From Trichostrongylus colubriformis (taxonomy: Eukaryota > Nematoda > Chromadorea > Rhabditida > Trichostrongylidae), in the NCBI GenBank assembly GCA_963978905.1, contig OZ022258.1:57024591-57088590 (forward strand): a stretch of 64,000 nt of DNA, written 5' to 3'. The notes below the pieces were generated by a model. It did no database searches. It was given only the letters and a program-made list of their open reading frames with translations, and had not been told where the DNA came from. The position numbers were made by a program, and so were the translations under genes. Numbering within the stretch: the first letter of the stretch is position 1; every line of letters starts with the position of its first letter. Of the stretch, positions 1-11,601 are shown in pieces.

Positions 1-1165
1 AACCTCCAGCATTTCGAACTTACCCATACAATCCTTGGATACGTCGAATAGTCTAAAAAAGACATTGAACTTATCCTGTGATGCACCGCGAATAGTAGGA
101 TGTCGCGACCCACTCCTGTTAGTATAATGTGCGACTGGGAATTACTATACAGCGGTGATGACAAAGTGACGGTGACCGACGACATGATCAGCGTCGAAAG
201 ATACCGAAAAGAAAGCTCTACAAATATCACAACTCATGCGAAATCGGCCCATCCTGTTGCTGTGAAGAGAATTGTTGTTAAAAACATGTTCAAAACCGCT
301 ACAACAGTGTGCACGTTCGGCAACGAAGTACGTGAATCATTCATGTTGGCTTCCCGAATAGCTGCTCAAAACGGCTATACTCAACCATCGTACCACCTCA
401 CAACATTCCCTGATCACAGAAGACGAAAAACGCCCACCGTCATACTCTCTTCTCTGATACATCCTCCTCAGCAATACGTCGATGACTAGTTCGTGCTCAG
501 CTTCAAAGCGATGTCACTGTTACCGATATTCCGAACGACAACATTAAACGTCAGCTAGTGCGCAGCAGGCTCCACAAATGCGAATGTGTTTCAGGGAGCT
601 GCGTAATTTGCTCCTACGGTAAGACAGGAGACTGTACAAAATCTGGTGTGCTTATGACATTGAATGCTGTGCGTGTAATGGCGAGTATATTGGGAAGACC
701 GCCCGCGTTTTAATAATTCGTATCAATGAACATCTGGCATCTGGCTAGTAAGAGGCGGAGAACAATAACAATTCCACTTGGAAGGCACAGACGTGAACAC
801 CACGGCGGGACTGACTATGACGTGAAGTGCAAGATTCTACCACATGAGACCGAAATCATCTAGAAAGGCATTAGAAGCGCTCTGGATATCCGTAACGGAT
901 CTAATAATGAGCTACGAAAATTATTGTCCTTCAATTACAAGTGAATTTTTGCCGTTTGTACCTGTACCGCTTTGTAGGTTAGAATGACAGCACCGTCATT
1001 TTGTCATCATCGCTGTATAGTAATACTCGGTCACACATTTTACTAACAGGAGTCGGTAGCGACGTCCTACCACTCGCGGTGAATCACGGGGTAAGTAGAA
1101 TTTCTTTCTCTCGTCTATCCGACGTCTCCATGGATTATATGGGTAAGTCCGAAATGCTAGAGGTT
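1..1165. repeat. Inverted termini around a Penelope-like remnant
   Basis: Bases 1-55, read on the minus strand, closely match 1110-1165 on the plus strand (shared core TATGGGTAAGT, then CGAAATGCT.GAGGTT). The two copies are in opposite orientation and bracket the degraded Penelope-like coding remnant at 100-960. Penelope-like elements often carry terminal repeats that may be inverted, so these are probably the element ends, or parts of two copies lying head to head. The left copy starts at the window edge and may be cut. Confidence 0.5.
100..960 (+). pseudogene. Penelope-like retroelement remnant (RT C-terminus plus GIY-YIG endonuclease)
   Basis: Three pieces in different frames read as the end of a Penelope-like polyprotein. 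Bases 100-489 contain AKSAHPVAVKRIVVKNMF and RIAAQNGY, typical of the region after the reverse transcriptase. Bases 550-660 hold a cluster of Cys codons. Bases 660-740 give CNGEYIGKTARVLIIRINEH, which fits a GIY-YIG endonuclease core. Bases 775-930 give LGRHRREHHGG and later a piece resembling the conserved endonuclease tail. Frameshifts and internal stops (for example TAG near 749 and 860) make it non-functional. The catalytic RT palm is not visible. Family assignment is by motif recall, not by a search. Confidence 0.6.
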
Positions 1166-1289
1166 TCTGGCGTTCGAGATGGGATAAGTCAAGGGTCAGC
1201 GAACTTCGAGCCACTTTTTGGGCTTATGAAGGCGATGAAAGGGTCGAAACATCAGGCCGTCAATGAAAATTGATCTAAAAACCTCGTTT

Positions 1290-1983
1290 GGCAAAGCAGC
1301 ACACGGATAATCTGAACATCATGCCGAGGTTTCTAGAAGAGAGAACTTGCAAAATTCTATATAATGATTATATTAATGACAATGTAACAATAATTATTAT
1401 CATTGAATCAATAAGTGGCAAGCAAGGCATTCTCCAGAAGGAGAGTTAAGAACGAACTTGAAACATAGCAAACAAGTAATGAGAGCAGCATTCGAGAGAG
1501 AAAGGCTTGTGCATCGATGATCCAAGTATAGTAGATCAGATTCGGAATTCAGACCTCTTAATTGTTTTAAAGGGAAGTCAAAACACAGTGAGAAGCATAT
1601 CAGAAGCAAAATTACAATAATGTAGCAGAAATGTGTTTTTTCACTGCGCGTAATTGCAGTAACTGAAGTACACCTGTGACAAATATGGCTGTGCGACACA
1701 TAGACCGACAGGCAGCACATCTATCGATATCGCTGACTGGATGCGAGAACGAAAATGGGATCGCTTCATAGCAGAACCAAGCATGGGAAGCGCTTCACGA
1801 ATGGATATCATGACATTTGTTGGGAAGATTCCAACTCAACACACCGAAACAAAAGTATACCAGGGCTGAGACGACATTGTATCGATCCAACCAGTTACGG
1901 AATGTATTGTTGTTGATAGGGTATTCATCAGTCCAACATTTCGATTTTGATGTTTTTTGACATGTACCATTCAGTAGCTGAGT
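1290..1983. other. AT-rich noncoding interval
   Basis: I see no coding exon, terminal inverted repeat or RNA gene here. Open frames in this stretch are short and without family motifs. Confidence 0.5.
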
Positions 1984-2125
1984 TAGGGTGAAAGTGGTTT
2001 CTGTAGTATAAAGGATTAGCACATATGCCTAGCGAGCATGGAACGCGGGTCCGAGTCCCGTCCCAGACCGAGACTTTCGCCCATAAGTCAGCATGCTTGT
2101 AACAGTCTAATACTTCGTTAACATC
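1984..2125 (+). repeat. tRNA-derived SINE
   Basis: Starts with GGGTGAAAG, has an A-box-like stretch (TGTAGTATAAAGGATTAG) and a B-box-like GGTCCGAGTCC, then the family-specific segment TTTCGCCCATAAGTCAGCATGC. The same order recurs at 26340, 28555, 32825, 37115, 37378 and 49235, so this is a dispersed Pol III-type SINE rather than a tRNA gene; the tRNA cloverleaf is not complete. Confidence 0.6.
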
Positions 2126-2439
2126 AACAATTGAGCTAATCATAACAAATTGCTGATCAATGATAATTGATCAGTGATAAATGATAATTGATCAACAAAT
2201 TGGTTATCGAAGAAAACAAATCAGCGCGATTTGCAATTTACTATTAGGAGAAGACAGTCTGCCCGGAAAAGCATTACAGTGCTAGTCAGAAATTTTTCCT
2301 GAGAAGAGTCATGAGTCCCAAACTACATGGTATTGGAAATAGTATGTGAAATGAGGATCAGCCGTTCCTCACCTCATCAGCCAGTTCCAAGCCCTGCGAA
2401 GTCCACCGATAGGGCTGAGGGGAGAATGAGAGATGGGAA

Positions 2440-2790
2440 GACGTTTTCCCCGTGAACGACATGCCAATTCTGAAGTGATGACCTGTGACAAAACTTCCGT
2501 TGAAGTGCGCTCTGTGGCCTCTATCACGATCACGCAGCGCTGCCACTCACGTGAGGCGAGTTGCCGCGAGGGCGGAGCATGTACGCGACCGAATGACCTA
2601 GACCCTTTCCCTTTCGCATCTAGACCCACCGGCCAGTGATGCAGAGGGAGCGAAAGGGAAGGAGGAGTAAGAGGACATCTAGATTACTACTTTTCGGGTT
2701 TTTGACCGTATTATTCCGTTTTTCTCTACTGTTGCACTACTGAACATCTCGACTTTCATATTCAGCGGTTATTCCACAATCTGCTGAGAT
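2440..2790. repeat. Dispersed repeat, copy 1 (partner at 58350)
   Basis: Shares blocks in the same order with 58350-58700: a GAGTT(GC/AC)...GCGAGGGCGG segment, ACCGGCCAGTGAT followed by a purine-rich run, GGTTTTTGACCGT, and TTATTCCACAA(T/C)CTGC. No protein motif is evident. Probably a nonautonomous transposon of unknown class. Confidence 0.45.
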
Positions 2791-3199
2791 TATCCCCAAC
2801 GATTAAGAAGATCTGCAATTACAGGGAACGTTTTTTGTTTGGAATCATCAGAAAAGCTACCTAAGCAAGGGCTCTCACACTTAAGCAACCTTTATAGGTC
2901 AAGAGCTTCATGGAAACCTGTGCTTCAAGTTGTACACATATTTCATATCATTTATGACGTCATCCAGCCCTACAATTTGATTCCGTCAACACTGTTGTAT
3001 GTCACCCTTTAGTAGACCACTGACTGCACATATTCTTATGATGTCACCGCTTTCCACTTTCTTTGTCCTGGAGAATTTCCTTGTACTTAACCAAGGCAAT
3101 CTGGCGTCTCAGAAAATGTGGAGCAACACAAAGAAGTCAGCCAATTGAGATTTCTCACAGCTATTGTTCCAGTTGAACGGATCGGATATGACTGTAAGC

Positions 3200-3365
3200 G
3201 CCGTCAGACAATCTCACGATTTTGCAATTTTGCAAGTTTGCGATGTCGCGACTTCCCACGCGATGTTGCGGCAATGCAAGATATCAAGGTCGCAGTATCG
3301 CGTGCAGAACTCGACGCCGCAAAACCACAGAATCGCAAATTTGCAAAATCGCGAAGTCTGACGGC
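3200..3365. repeat. Short inverted-repeat MITE (GCCGTCAGAC termini)
   Basis: Begins GCCGTCAGAC and ends GTCTGACGGC, with arms rich in TTTGCGATTTTGCA-like motifs that pair imperfectly across the element. A second copy is at 55934-56080. No coding content. Confidence 0.6.
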
Positions 3366-6335
3366 AGCTTAAGAGCAGGACTCGAAAGAAAAAGTGTAAA
3401 GAGAGATAAACAAGTTAGGATATTGCAAGTGAGTGAATAAAAAAGAAGAAAGAAAATAAAAAATAAAGAGCATTAAAATAAAAAGATGGAGTAAAAAGTG
3501 ATGAAAGGACAGTAAAAACAATGCTAATAAAAACATCGGAAAAGGGACTGGGAAGAGCGGCTACTTTCTTGAGCATCTAATGAAGTCGTCAACTCCGCGA
3601 GCTTGACAGAGGAACCAGGATTCGTTCCAAAATTGGAAAATAGATAAGCATATTCAGAAAGACGGACAAAATAGGCCTGCCACTTTCGAATCACATATCA
3701 AAGGGAAAGTTACAAAATAAGAAATGTGAGCGCAAGAGATCATAATTTCGAGACTGAAAGCAATAATAAGAAATTTGAGAGCTCTTCTCAGGGGCTCTTC
3801 AGGAAAGCATTGTTGTTCCACAAAAGCTCCTCCAATGCAAAAAAATTTGTACCAAAAATGCACTTTTCTCTTGATCCGTCGAATTGCATTCATTTTGGAA
3901 TGCATAAAAGACGAATTTGTGAAAGTCTTGTCACCAACGCATGAAATAAAAAGCTTGCTTACGTCAAACTATAGGCAGATGAACAATGAAGAAACATCTC
4001 GAAACTTTTGATACTGAGCCTTCCTAGCTGCGTTTGATTTCATCCATGCACGAATTCACTAAAGGGTCCAACGAGAAATTCAGAGAACAAAGAAATTGAT
4101 GAAAATGCTGGAGAGGAGCGACGGCAGACAACGAGAAGTCATACCTTCCAGGGTTAGAAAGCACTCATTTGGGGTTGTTCCTCGCATGTAGTTGATTCAG
4201 CATCCAAGCATTGCGCAGAGGACTCTATTGCATCATAAGGTTGCTTTCCCTCATCGCTAAAATAAGACCCCTTGCCGGGTATTGACCCTGGCATCATTAC
4301 AAAATAGAATAGAATCTGCCCCAAAATTTCAGCTATGAGCGCTTTAGTGGTGCCCAGACACAGCACCACCTACACCTTGATAAAAGCGCAATTAAAAGAT
4401 AATTAGAAATAATGAGAAACAACAGGGAAGACCGGCAGGATCCCTCAGGGATCTCATCAACTCATCCAAAACCAATCAATGGGGCACGTAAACATGCTTA
4501 AAAATAATAACTTATTGTTAAAAGGATTGCAAGGTTGTTCACTAACCAGAGAACTCTCGGAGTAACGAGAGGAATCAAAAGGAATTAGTGAGTTTCAAAA
4601 AGCCCTCTCGATAGAAATCGTGGAAAGGGGAGCACGAATTCAGTCCACGCACAGATAGGGATGACTCTGGCAACTTAAAAGATGGTCCTCGAGCTTTCAG
4701 GTGGGCTATCTCAAAAGTAACGCGCTAAATGCTTCGAATTAGATGGCCATCTTCCTTCAGAAGTAGACGTGGAATTTCTGAAATTAGTCGCGAATTTTTC
4801 AAAAAAAATTAAGCCCCTTAAACCAGTTGACCTAAGGCGCTAGATTATAGTCAGAAATACTTTTGTCGCGAGAGAAAATCGGCTAGTGATCAGACTAGAA
4901 AAGGGGATTGAGATTCAAAGTAGCTGCTTGGTTCAGCTCATATTACTGATGGGTTATGAGCGTCTGAGAGCAGCGGATCGGAGATGACCGCTTGAATTCT
5001 TAAGAAATGGTGGTCGACACCAGAGAACCCGTAACTTACTGTGTATACGTAAGAAATAAATAAACTCAAACTACGACATTCTAACACTATTCATTGTCAG
5101 ATGCTACCGTGTGACAGGCTTGTCCCACCTCCCCTCTCCAACTGAACTCCCAGGCAGGGATGTTTTTCAGAATGCTCGTCCCGTAACGACCGGAGTAATG
5201 AGCCAAAGGAATCCAGCAGATAATGTGAGTCGTCATTCTCATTCCAATGGCGGCCAATCGCTGAGCATTTTAAATGCGTTGGATGTTTCGAATTCTTTTT
5301 CAACATGCCATTAATGGTGTGGTGGATAGAAAACAGGAAACTCGCTCCTCTTTTAAATAGCTGTGCAGTTTTTGTGAGCAGTTTAAAGGCTAAGCGGGTG
5401 AGTGGAAGGCACAGAGCCTTCATATTTACGGCTTTGCCATGTCCACGTTCTATTCAATTTTAGGCGGAACTACCCCTTCCATCTGTAAATCTGTGTCAAT
5501 GCAGATTCACACTGAGATTTCCAAGGTACAACAGCTATAGAAGCCCCAATATTCAAAAGTACTTCAGTAACTCACGAGTGATTACAATCGCTGTGAGAGG
5601 AAACTTTGGTAGATAATGGAACAAGTGTGAAAAATGAAATTCGAAAAGATTTGAAAAAGAGAAAATGAAATCAAAAGTGGAACAGCAGCGAAAGAACTGA
5701 ATAAACGATCGAAATTCCCAGAAATAGAGACCCGAAGATCCTCCTTCTCACTTTTCCCTGTCTCATCCCCTCTGTCCGGTGGAGGTTGTAGCTGCGGACG
5801 GAAAAAAGGCTAAGCATCCAGTCGCAAACGTTGCATCGCCTTGGCAGTAACTTTCTCGGCGGGTGCGAAGAAAGCGACTAGGGGCGGCGCGGGATCGTGG
5901 TAGAAACCCCATGACATGTTTTTTTTTCAGTGAGGTCTCGAATAGACAACCTATCTGCGCTGAAATATTCTTTCACAAGGAATGTTTCCCCAGTTCCTTA
6001 CTACTGTAAGTGCTTTTGAGGATCTGGTAGTGACAGCGAAAGAAGACTTCTAAGGATTTCTGAACCCAGAAAAACTGAACTTGAGGCGAAATGACGAGCA
6101 ACAATAGATGTTTTATCGAAGATATGCCCTAAAAATTCTTAGCAATAAGGAATAAGAAAAAAATGGAGGTGGTGTAGTGCTTCAAAATGAGCTACTTCAC
6201 TAGGGTAGTGCAGTGTTCACATACATATTCCGTAACAAAACCCTTCCATGCAACCAAATCAGCCAAAGATCTCTTGGGTTGGTGAACTAGTACCAGTCTA
6301 GAGAAAAGTAAGAACGTTGACTTACAATATAAACG
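3366..6335. other. Noncoding interval without recognised features
   Basis: About 3 kb with only short open frames lacking family motifs, Cys patterns or credible splice structure. It may contain decayed repeats that I could not pair with another copy in the window. Confidence 0.45.
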
Positions 6336-6640
6336 ACGACCAGGATACACCGAGAATCGAGGATTCCTCATCGGGGGGTCGTACTTGACCGAAAAGGAGG
6401 GTGGGGTGTCGTTGCTCCAGGGGTAAGCGATAAGCGCAAAAATATGAAATTTCGATAAGCAGATGAGACGCAAAGAGTATTTCACTGCAAACCCTTGTAA
6501 CAAAATGTAAAATAACTGTCTTTTTGTCTCAGAAAAGGATATATCACAATAGCAACAGTCACTGATACTGTAGTGTTCAAAAAAGGGGGTCGTATTTGGT
6601 TGCCGTAGGGGGTAGGTTGTATTGAAGCGCCTGGGAGTGC
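6336..6640. repeat. G-rich dispersed repeat
   Basis: Starts near GGATACACCGAGAATCGAGGATTCCTC, followed by a G-run and GGTCGTACTTG, and ends near GGGGGTCGTATTTGG. Related sequence recurs at 50405-51620 (split by a mariner) and, in the other orientation, near 47110-47390 inside the CAP-gene intron. Noncoding. Confidence 0.45.
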
Positions 6641-6713
6641 CTCCGTCACAGATTCGCAACTTGTACGTGCGACTTTCCAGCCATGTTATTCGAACTCGAA
6701 TAGCGATGAATGG

Positions 6714-6756
6714 CTTGCAGCACGGCGTAATCCGCGCGGGTTACGCCGTGCTGCAA
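6714..6756. repeat. Perfect 17-bp hairpin
   Basis: Arms CTTGCAGCACGGCGTAA and its exact reverse complement flank a 9-nt GC-rich spacer. It stands alone in GC content among AT-rich neighbours. It may be a MITE core or a structured RNA element; there is no evidence of transcription. Confidence 0.6.
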
Positions 6757-7019
6757 GCATGGCAGTAGTACGATCCCATGATCCACATTCACTCGTATCA
6801 CTTTTACGTTTGCTGTAAAAGGATTTTGTTTATTCCTTCGTGATGGCACTCCTCGCGTGTCCATGAATTTTCGGAACTACTTATCCATTCATCTTCTGAG
6901 TGAATGAAGAAAAACACACAAATTATGGTCAGAAAGGCACACTTCCATCGTCTCTCCGAGCTCTCAAGGATGATGTGAAGAGGACAATTAAATAATATAT
7001 TTAGATTGAGGCGGAGACG

Positions 7020-7135
7020 GTGCTGTGACAGGTGGCGCACACTCCCACTTGCACGGTACAGGGATCAAATCTCGCATCAATGCCTGTCTAGCTAACCAGG
7101 CATTCCATTCCTTCGGGGTGGGTGGAATGTTACCA
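7020..7135 (-). repeat. Second tRNA-like SINE family, copy 1
   Basis: On the minus strand this reads GCCTGG..AGCTAGACAGGCATTGATGCG then GATTTGATCCCTGTACCGTGCAAGTGGGAGTG. It matches 14110-14215 and, more weakly, 61405-61500. The GATTTGAACCC-type box suggests a Pol III B box. No full tRNA fold. Confidence 0.4.
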
Positions 7136-7455
7136 GAATACTTAAGGAAGATAAATGCACTGACCCGTATAATACATAGGCTCTCTTTAGCAAAATACGT
7201 CTAGGCCAAATCGCAAGCACATACCACCACGATTTCGAACGGAACGCGAATGCGCGGCGCATCCTCACAAGGGGTTAGGATCAGAAAACTTCATCCTTCC
7301 ATCCTTTATCTAAATCCGCTCCTGGACTAATATAAAATCTACAAAACGAAGAAAAAGTGCAACTCTTAGGAACCAGCAGAAAAGATCCTATTCATATTTG
7401 CCCAAATACAGGTCCTCCTCCACGGTGGAACATCGTACTTCCACATCCAACCCCA

Positions 7456-7644
7456 TCAGCCGACCCGACCTCGGAGCATTTTCGAAGTAGAAAAATCTCC
7501 TTTCTTGAATTTGGCGAACCAAGTCTTGCATGTGCGGCAACAGATGACGTCCTCGCCGTATGTACCCCTTAGCTTCTTGGTATGGGCCTCGTTTGCATTC
7601 CAGCTGAGATCGTGAAACAAAAAGAGGCTATGGCGCAGGTACAT
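7456..7644 (-). pseudogene. Orphan mariner transposase N-terminus
   Basis: The minus-strand frame contains YGEDVICCRTCKTWFAKFKK followed by GDF, which matches the N-terminal helix-turn-helix region of mariner transposases (the R.C..WF.KF..GDF block). Neither the DDD catalytic region nor terminal inverted repeats are seen nearby, so this is a truncated fragment. It differs from the mariner at 22309-23558, which has RRLYQRFRRGD at the same place. Confidence 0.6.
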
Positions 7645-9150
7645 TATGTCACAGACGTAATGTGCGGCATTGTGGCCTGCAAATGCAGCATGGGTGAGTG
7701 AAAGTTAGTGTGATGGAAGTGTATCATGCACTCGTCACGCACACGTAAAGACGAAATACTAACATCCATGCAAACGAAATACAGAAGTATCACACACGGG
7801 GGAAAAATATACACATCGACCTAATACTCCCATATGAGCTGGAAAGGAATCGGATTCCCGCGTGGAAGCATTCAGTGTGCGAAATACTTCTTTTCAGGTA
7901 ATCTACGCTCTCTTCCCACCCAGCATGTTTTTGAGCCACCGATGTTGATGGCTTATGACGATTCATATTGAGACTAATCCATTTCGTAAATATTGAGAGT
8001 CTATGAATTCTAAATTTTCTCATCGAACTCCGAATTGAAGAAAGGACAGGAAAGAAGGTGAAAATAACTAGGGGCCTTTGGCGACCATTCTCGGTGAGCA
8101 TCAAGAGGGATACTTCTTGCTGTCAACAACTATAAAAAGCATCCTTCAAAACATAGTATGCTTCAAAACATAGACAACTGAATGAACACTAACACCATGA
8201 ACTTACTCTATGGCACTACTACTGGGAAAAACAAAATTTCAATATTGTAAAAAAAGTTCTGCACAAAGCGTATGCTTGTATGCGTCCAGCCCCTCCCCCC
8301 CCCCCCCCGCCCTCATGCATATTTTATCTTATCAAATCATAAAAATATGAGTTTTGTTGTCTTTTAAAAAATAAGTGGTCAAAATAAAAGGCATTAATAT
8401 GAAGCGAATAGTGGAGCACAGGAGCTATTAAATTGGCTTGAAATCCAAAAAATTATAATAATAACAAAACGAAATATGCTAATTGTTGAATGATACAGAA
8501 TGGACAGGAAAAGTGAGTAAGGGTGACGTCCTAATGACACACATCAAGGGAAATGAGCTTGCGTGGGGCTGGGAAATGAGATGTGGGGGAAATCTACTGG
8601 ATAATAGCACATGAAAATTGCATTTAGCAAAAGGTTCGATTGCTCGTGTACACACGTTTGCAGAACATTTTTTTGAGATCTGCAGCTAGGGATCTTCTCG
8701 GAAACCATGAAGGTTGGGGTATAATACAGTACAGCAACAACGGAAATGATAGTACCCTTTCGAAAGCATATCGAAGCGGAGATAACCACTGTAGATCTTC
8801 ACGCCAGGTGACACAATACGTGCAACGTGCGCGTACGGTGCGTTATGTGAGAAACTCTGGAGAGGTGGGTGTATAGATGGATTCCAGAGAGATTACTCTT
8901 AAAATGAAGCGCATAAGCGTTATCGTTTCGGGATCCGACTGCATGTGGCAACACTTGCTCGAAAGCATCGCGTCGTATGCCGCGTTGCGAAATCCTGTTC
9001 TAACGATACACAGCCGGGTGACAAGGGTTTTTGGAGATTCAACCGTTTTTGTAATCGGAATATGGGCCCCTATCTATTCTCTCATAGGTGGCTTCAAATG
9101 TTTGAAAATTTTCAATCGTGACTTCTAGAGTCTCAGTGAATATTCTCAGA
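7645..9150. other. Noncoding interval
   Basis: No supported gene. It holds a C homopolymer run near 8295-8308 and AT-rich sequence. Confidence 0.4.
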
Positions 9151-9554
9151 GGAATGGTGCACGGAAAAAAGAGTTTCTCTGTTACCCATATATTTATGTC
9201 GGATTTGCTTCAAAAGGGCTGCATACAAAATTGATGCGAAAAGTGAGAATCCGGCTGAGATAGACGGCAGTAGGGAGGGAGGCGGGGCTTCCAGTAAATC
9301 CCCTCGTCCGCTGCGGTCAGAGACGGAGAGTGGGACTGTTTACGTAACTTTCTGTTTCCACTATGCGTCTCCGACCACTACGGACGATGGCCGTTAACTC
9401 GAGGGCCCGCCCACCCGGCCACCACTTTGAGGAGCCGTATGTATCGTAGCCGGATCCTCTATTTTTCGCGTAAAACTTTGCATGCCGCTCTCATTAAGTA
9501 AATACAACATAAATATATGGGTAACAGAGAGATTCACTTTTCCATGCACAATTC
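9151..9554. repeat. MITE family A, intact copy
   Basis: Long terminal inverted repeats: GGAATGGTGCACGG..AGTTTCTCTGTTACCCATATATTTATG on the left and the matching complement ending in CCATGCACAATTC on the right. Inner arms carry the paired GCATGC..AAAGTTT.CGCG and TGAGAATCCGGCTGAGAT blocks. Other copies are at 34290-34707, 45976-46710 and 61908-63311. No coding capacity; class unknown. Confidence 0.7.
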
Positions 9555-10973
9555 GGTGAGGCTCATGACATTTCTGAGGTTCCAGACTCTGAAAACGTAA
9601 TCAGTGATCAGTGAAATCGTAACAAACATGAAATTATGAAGAAGATAAAAGGAAAAGGCAGAAAGAAAAGAAGTGAATTCGGGAAGGTGGTTGAGAATGA
9701 AACTCAAAAAAATCAACTTTCGACTTGGGCCGTTCACTTTGTGGAACAATCCACGTTTTCGAATTCTACTTAGTTTTCTAGAGCAATAGGAATACTAAGG
9801 ATCCAGGAGTATGTTTCAATGCAACTCCAGAAGCCAACTGTTCAACGCTTGGCTCACGTGGAAGAAACTCTGTCGTACTGTGAGCATGATAGTACTAGCA
9901 CGTATTGCTTCCATGGTGTAGCAGGCAATGGTAGTTTTCTATGGCATCTCCCCTTGTTGACCGTAGATCCAAATGGATAATGGTCAAAAGACGTAGATAA
10001 AAATTATGTATAAATTACAGCCTTAAAAGCTGATATCACCACGAGTAATGATATGTAACGGTAGGTTCACCGTCTGGAGATGTCCTCGTTGTTAGAATGA
10101 AATTAGTTCTTTAGGCTGACGATTTGCAAAAGTAGAACTTTAATTCAAACATGTAAGGGTGGGCATGGCAATTAGAAAGGTGCTTTGCTTTAACGTCGTA
10201 TGTTAGCTAATTAGGGATGACAATCAACGAAAGGAAATGAGACGAGCAAAACGTGAAAAAAGGATTCTTTGGGCACTAGACTCAGTATAACCGTCTCTTT
10301 GTGTGTAGGTAGAGATTTGCTAAGACAATTGTTAGAAGCGGCGCAGATGGTTAAAGCGCATCATCATTCTTGCACTGCTATTGAGACTAAATTCCGAGAA
10401 AATCATGCTGAACAGCCCCCCTTATGGGGTCAGTTAATGGGTATCACAGTGACTTGCAAGGTGAAAAGCAGACTTCAGCATAGAGTGCCGGCTTGATCTG
10501 TTGCCAGCATACTGTTACAAGCTGAATCTGTTAAAGCCTTTAATGTTTGAATGGTTATCCAAATCTAAGTAAAATAAAATGCATGGCGTATTCTGAGGGG
10601 CTTGATCAGCACATTCCATTTTGTCATTTACTACGCTGCACTGTTCGAAAGGACAAATGCACTATGGCATTATATGCAGGCCATAGAGCTGCACGTGGAT
10701 GATGCACTCAGACTAGCTTTGCAGGCCCGTTTACCCCAATAAGATCCCTCGGAATTCATGTTATCGTAATTGTGCCTTTAAAGGGAAATTATCAATATAT
10801 ATATGTTTTAAAAAAGGAAAAAAAATCACATGAAACTTCTGTGCTTACTTGAATAGTCGAGATTAGAGACGAACGTGAAAATAATCTGAACATGAAAGAA
10901 AAAGTGACGAGACCACCGAAATATACCTTAATAGGGAATAATCTAGCCAGATAAACTCTACAACAATCATATA
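9555..10973. other. Noncoding interval
   Basis: No exon, RNA gene or paired repeat recognised. Confidence 0.4.
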
Positions 10974-11601
10974 TTAGGTTGTCGGGAAAGTTCTTTCGTT
11001 TTTTAAAAACGTGTTTTTTTCCATGTTCACACGCATCTATAGGTTTATTGTCCTTCATCTTCCGGATAACCTTTTTCGGCAAAATAAATATATCAAAGGT
11101 CAATGTCATCTTCATTATCGGAAATTGTTCTTTGAATGGCGTTAGATAGGGAAAGGAAAAGATGATAGTCCGATGGAGCAAGATCAGTGCTATGTCGTGG
11201 GGGGCAGCACTTCCACTCCAAGCTCGAGAATTTTTTTAACGAGTCACTTTTTCAATATTTGGGAAGAATCCCCAAAAAATTGACTCGCCAAAAATTCTCG
11301 AACTTGAATGGAAAGTGCTACCCCATCCACCTTGTAGCCCTGATCTTGCTCCATCGGATTATCATCATTTCCTTTCCCTATCTAACGCCATTCAAAAAAA
11401 ACCTTCAGTAATGGAGATGACATTGACCCTTAATAAATTAATTTTGCCTAAAAAGGTTATCCGGGAGATGAAGGACAATAACACCTATAGATGCGTGTGA
11501 ACTTGTACTACATATATATGTACAGAAGAAATTGCTGGAAAGCAGTTAAGAGAGAAAAAAGCACGTTTTTAAAAAACGAAAGAACTCTCCCGACAACCTA
11601 A
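10974..11601. mobile_element. Foldback element made of two inverted mariner 3' ends
   Basis: Flanked by TA on both sides. Terminal inverted repeats start TTAGGTTGTCGGGAAAGTTC and continue for about 40 bp. The right half (11315-11500) encodes a mariner C-terminal piece with SPDLAPSDYHHF, and the left half is an inverted copy of the same segment (the complement of GATCTTGCTCCATCGGA recurs). The element thus has two 3' ends back to back and no 5' half, so it cannot encode transposase but keeps mariner-type ends. Confidence 0.75.
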
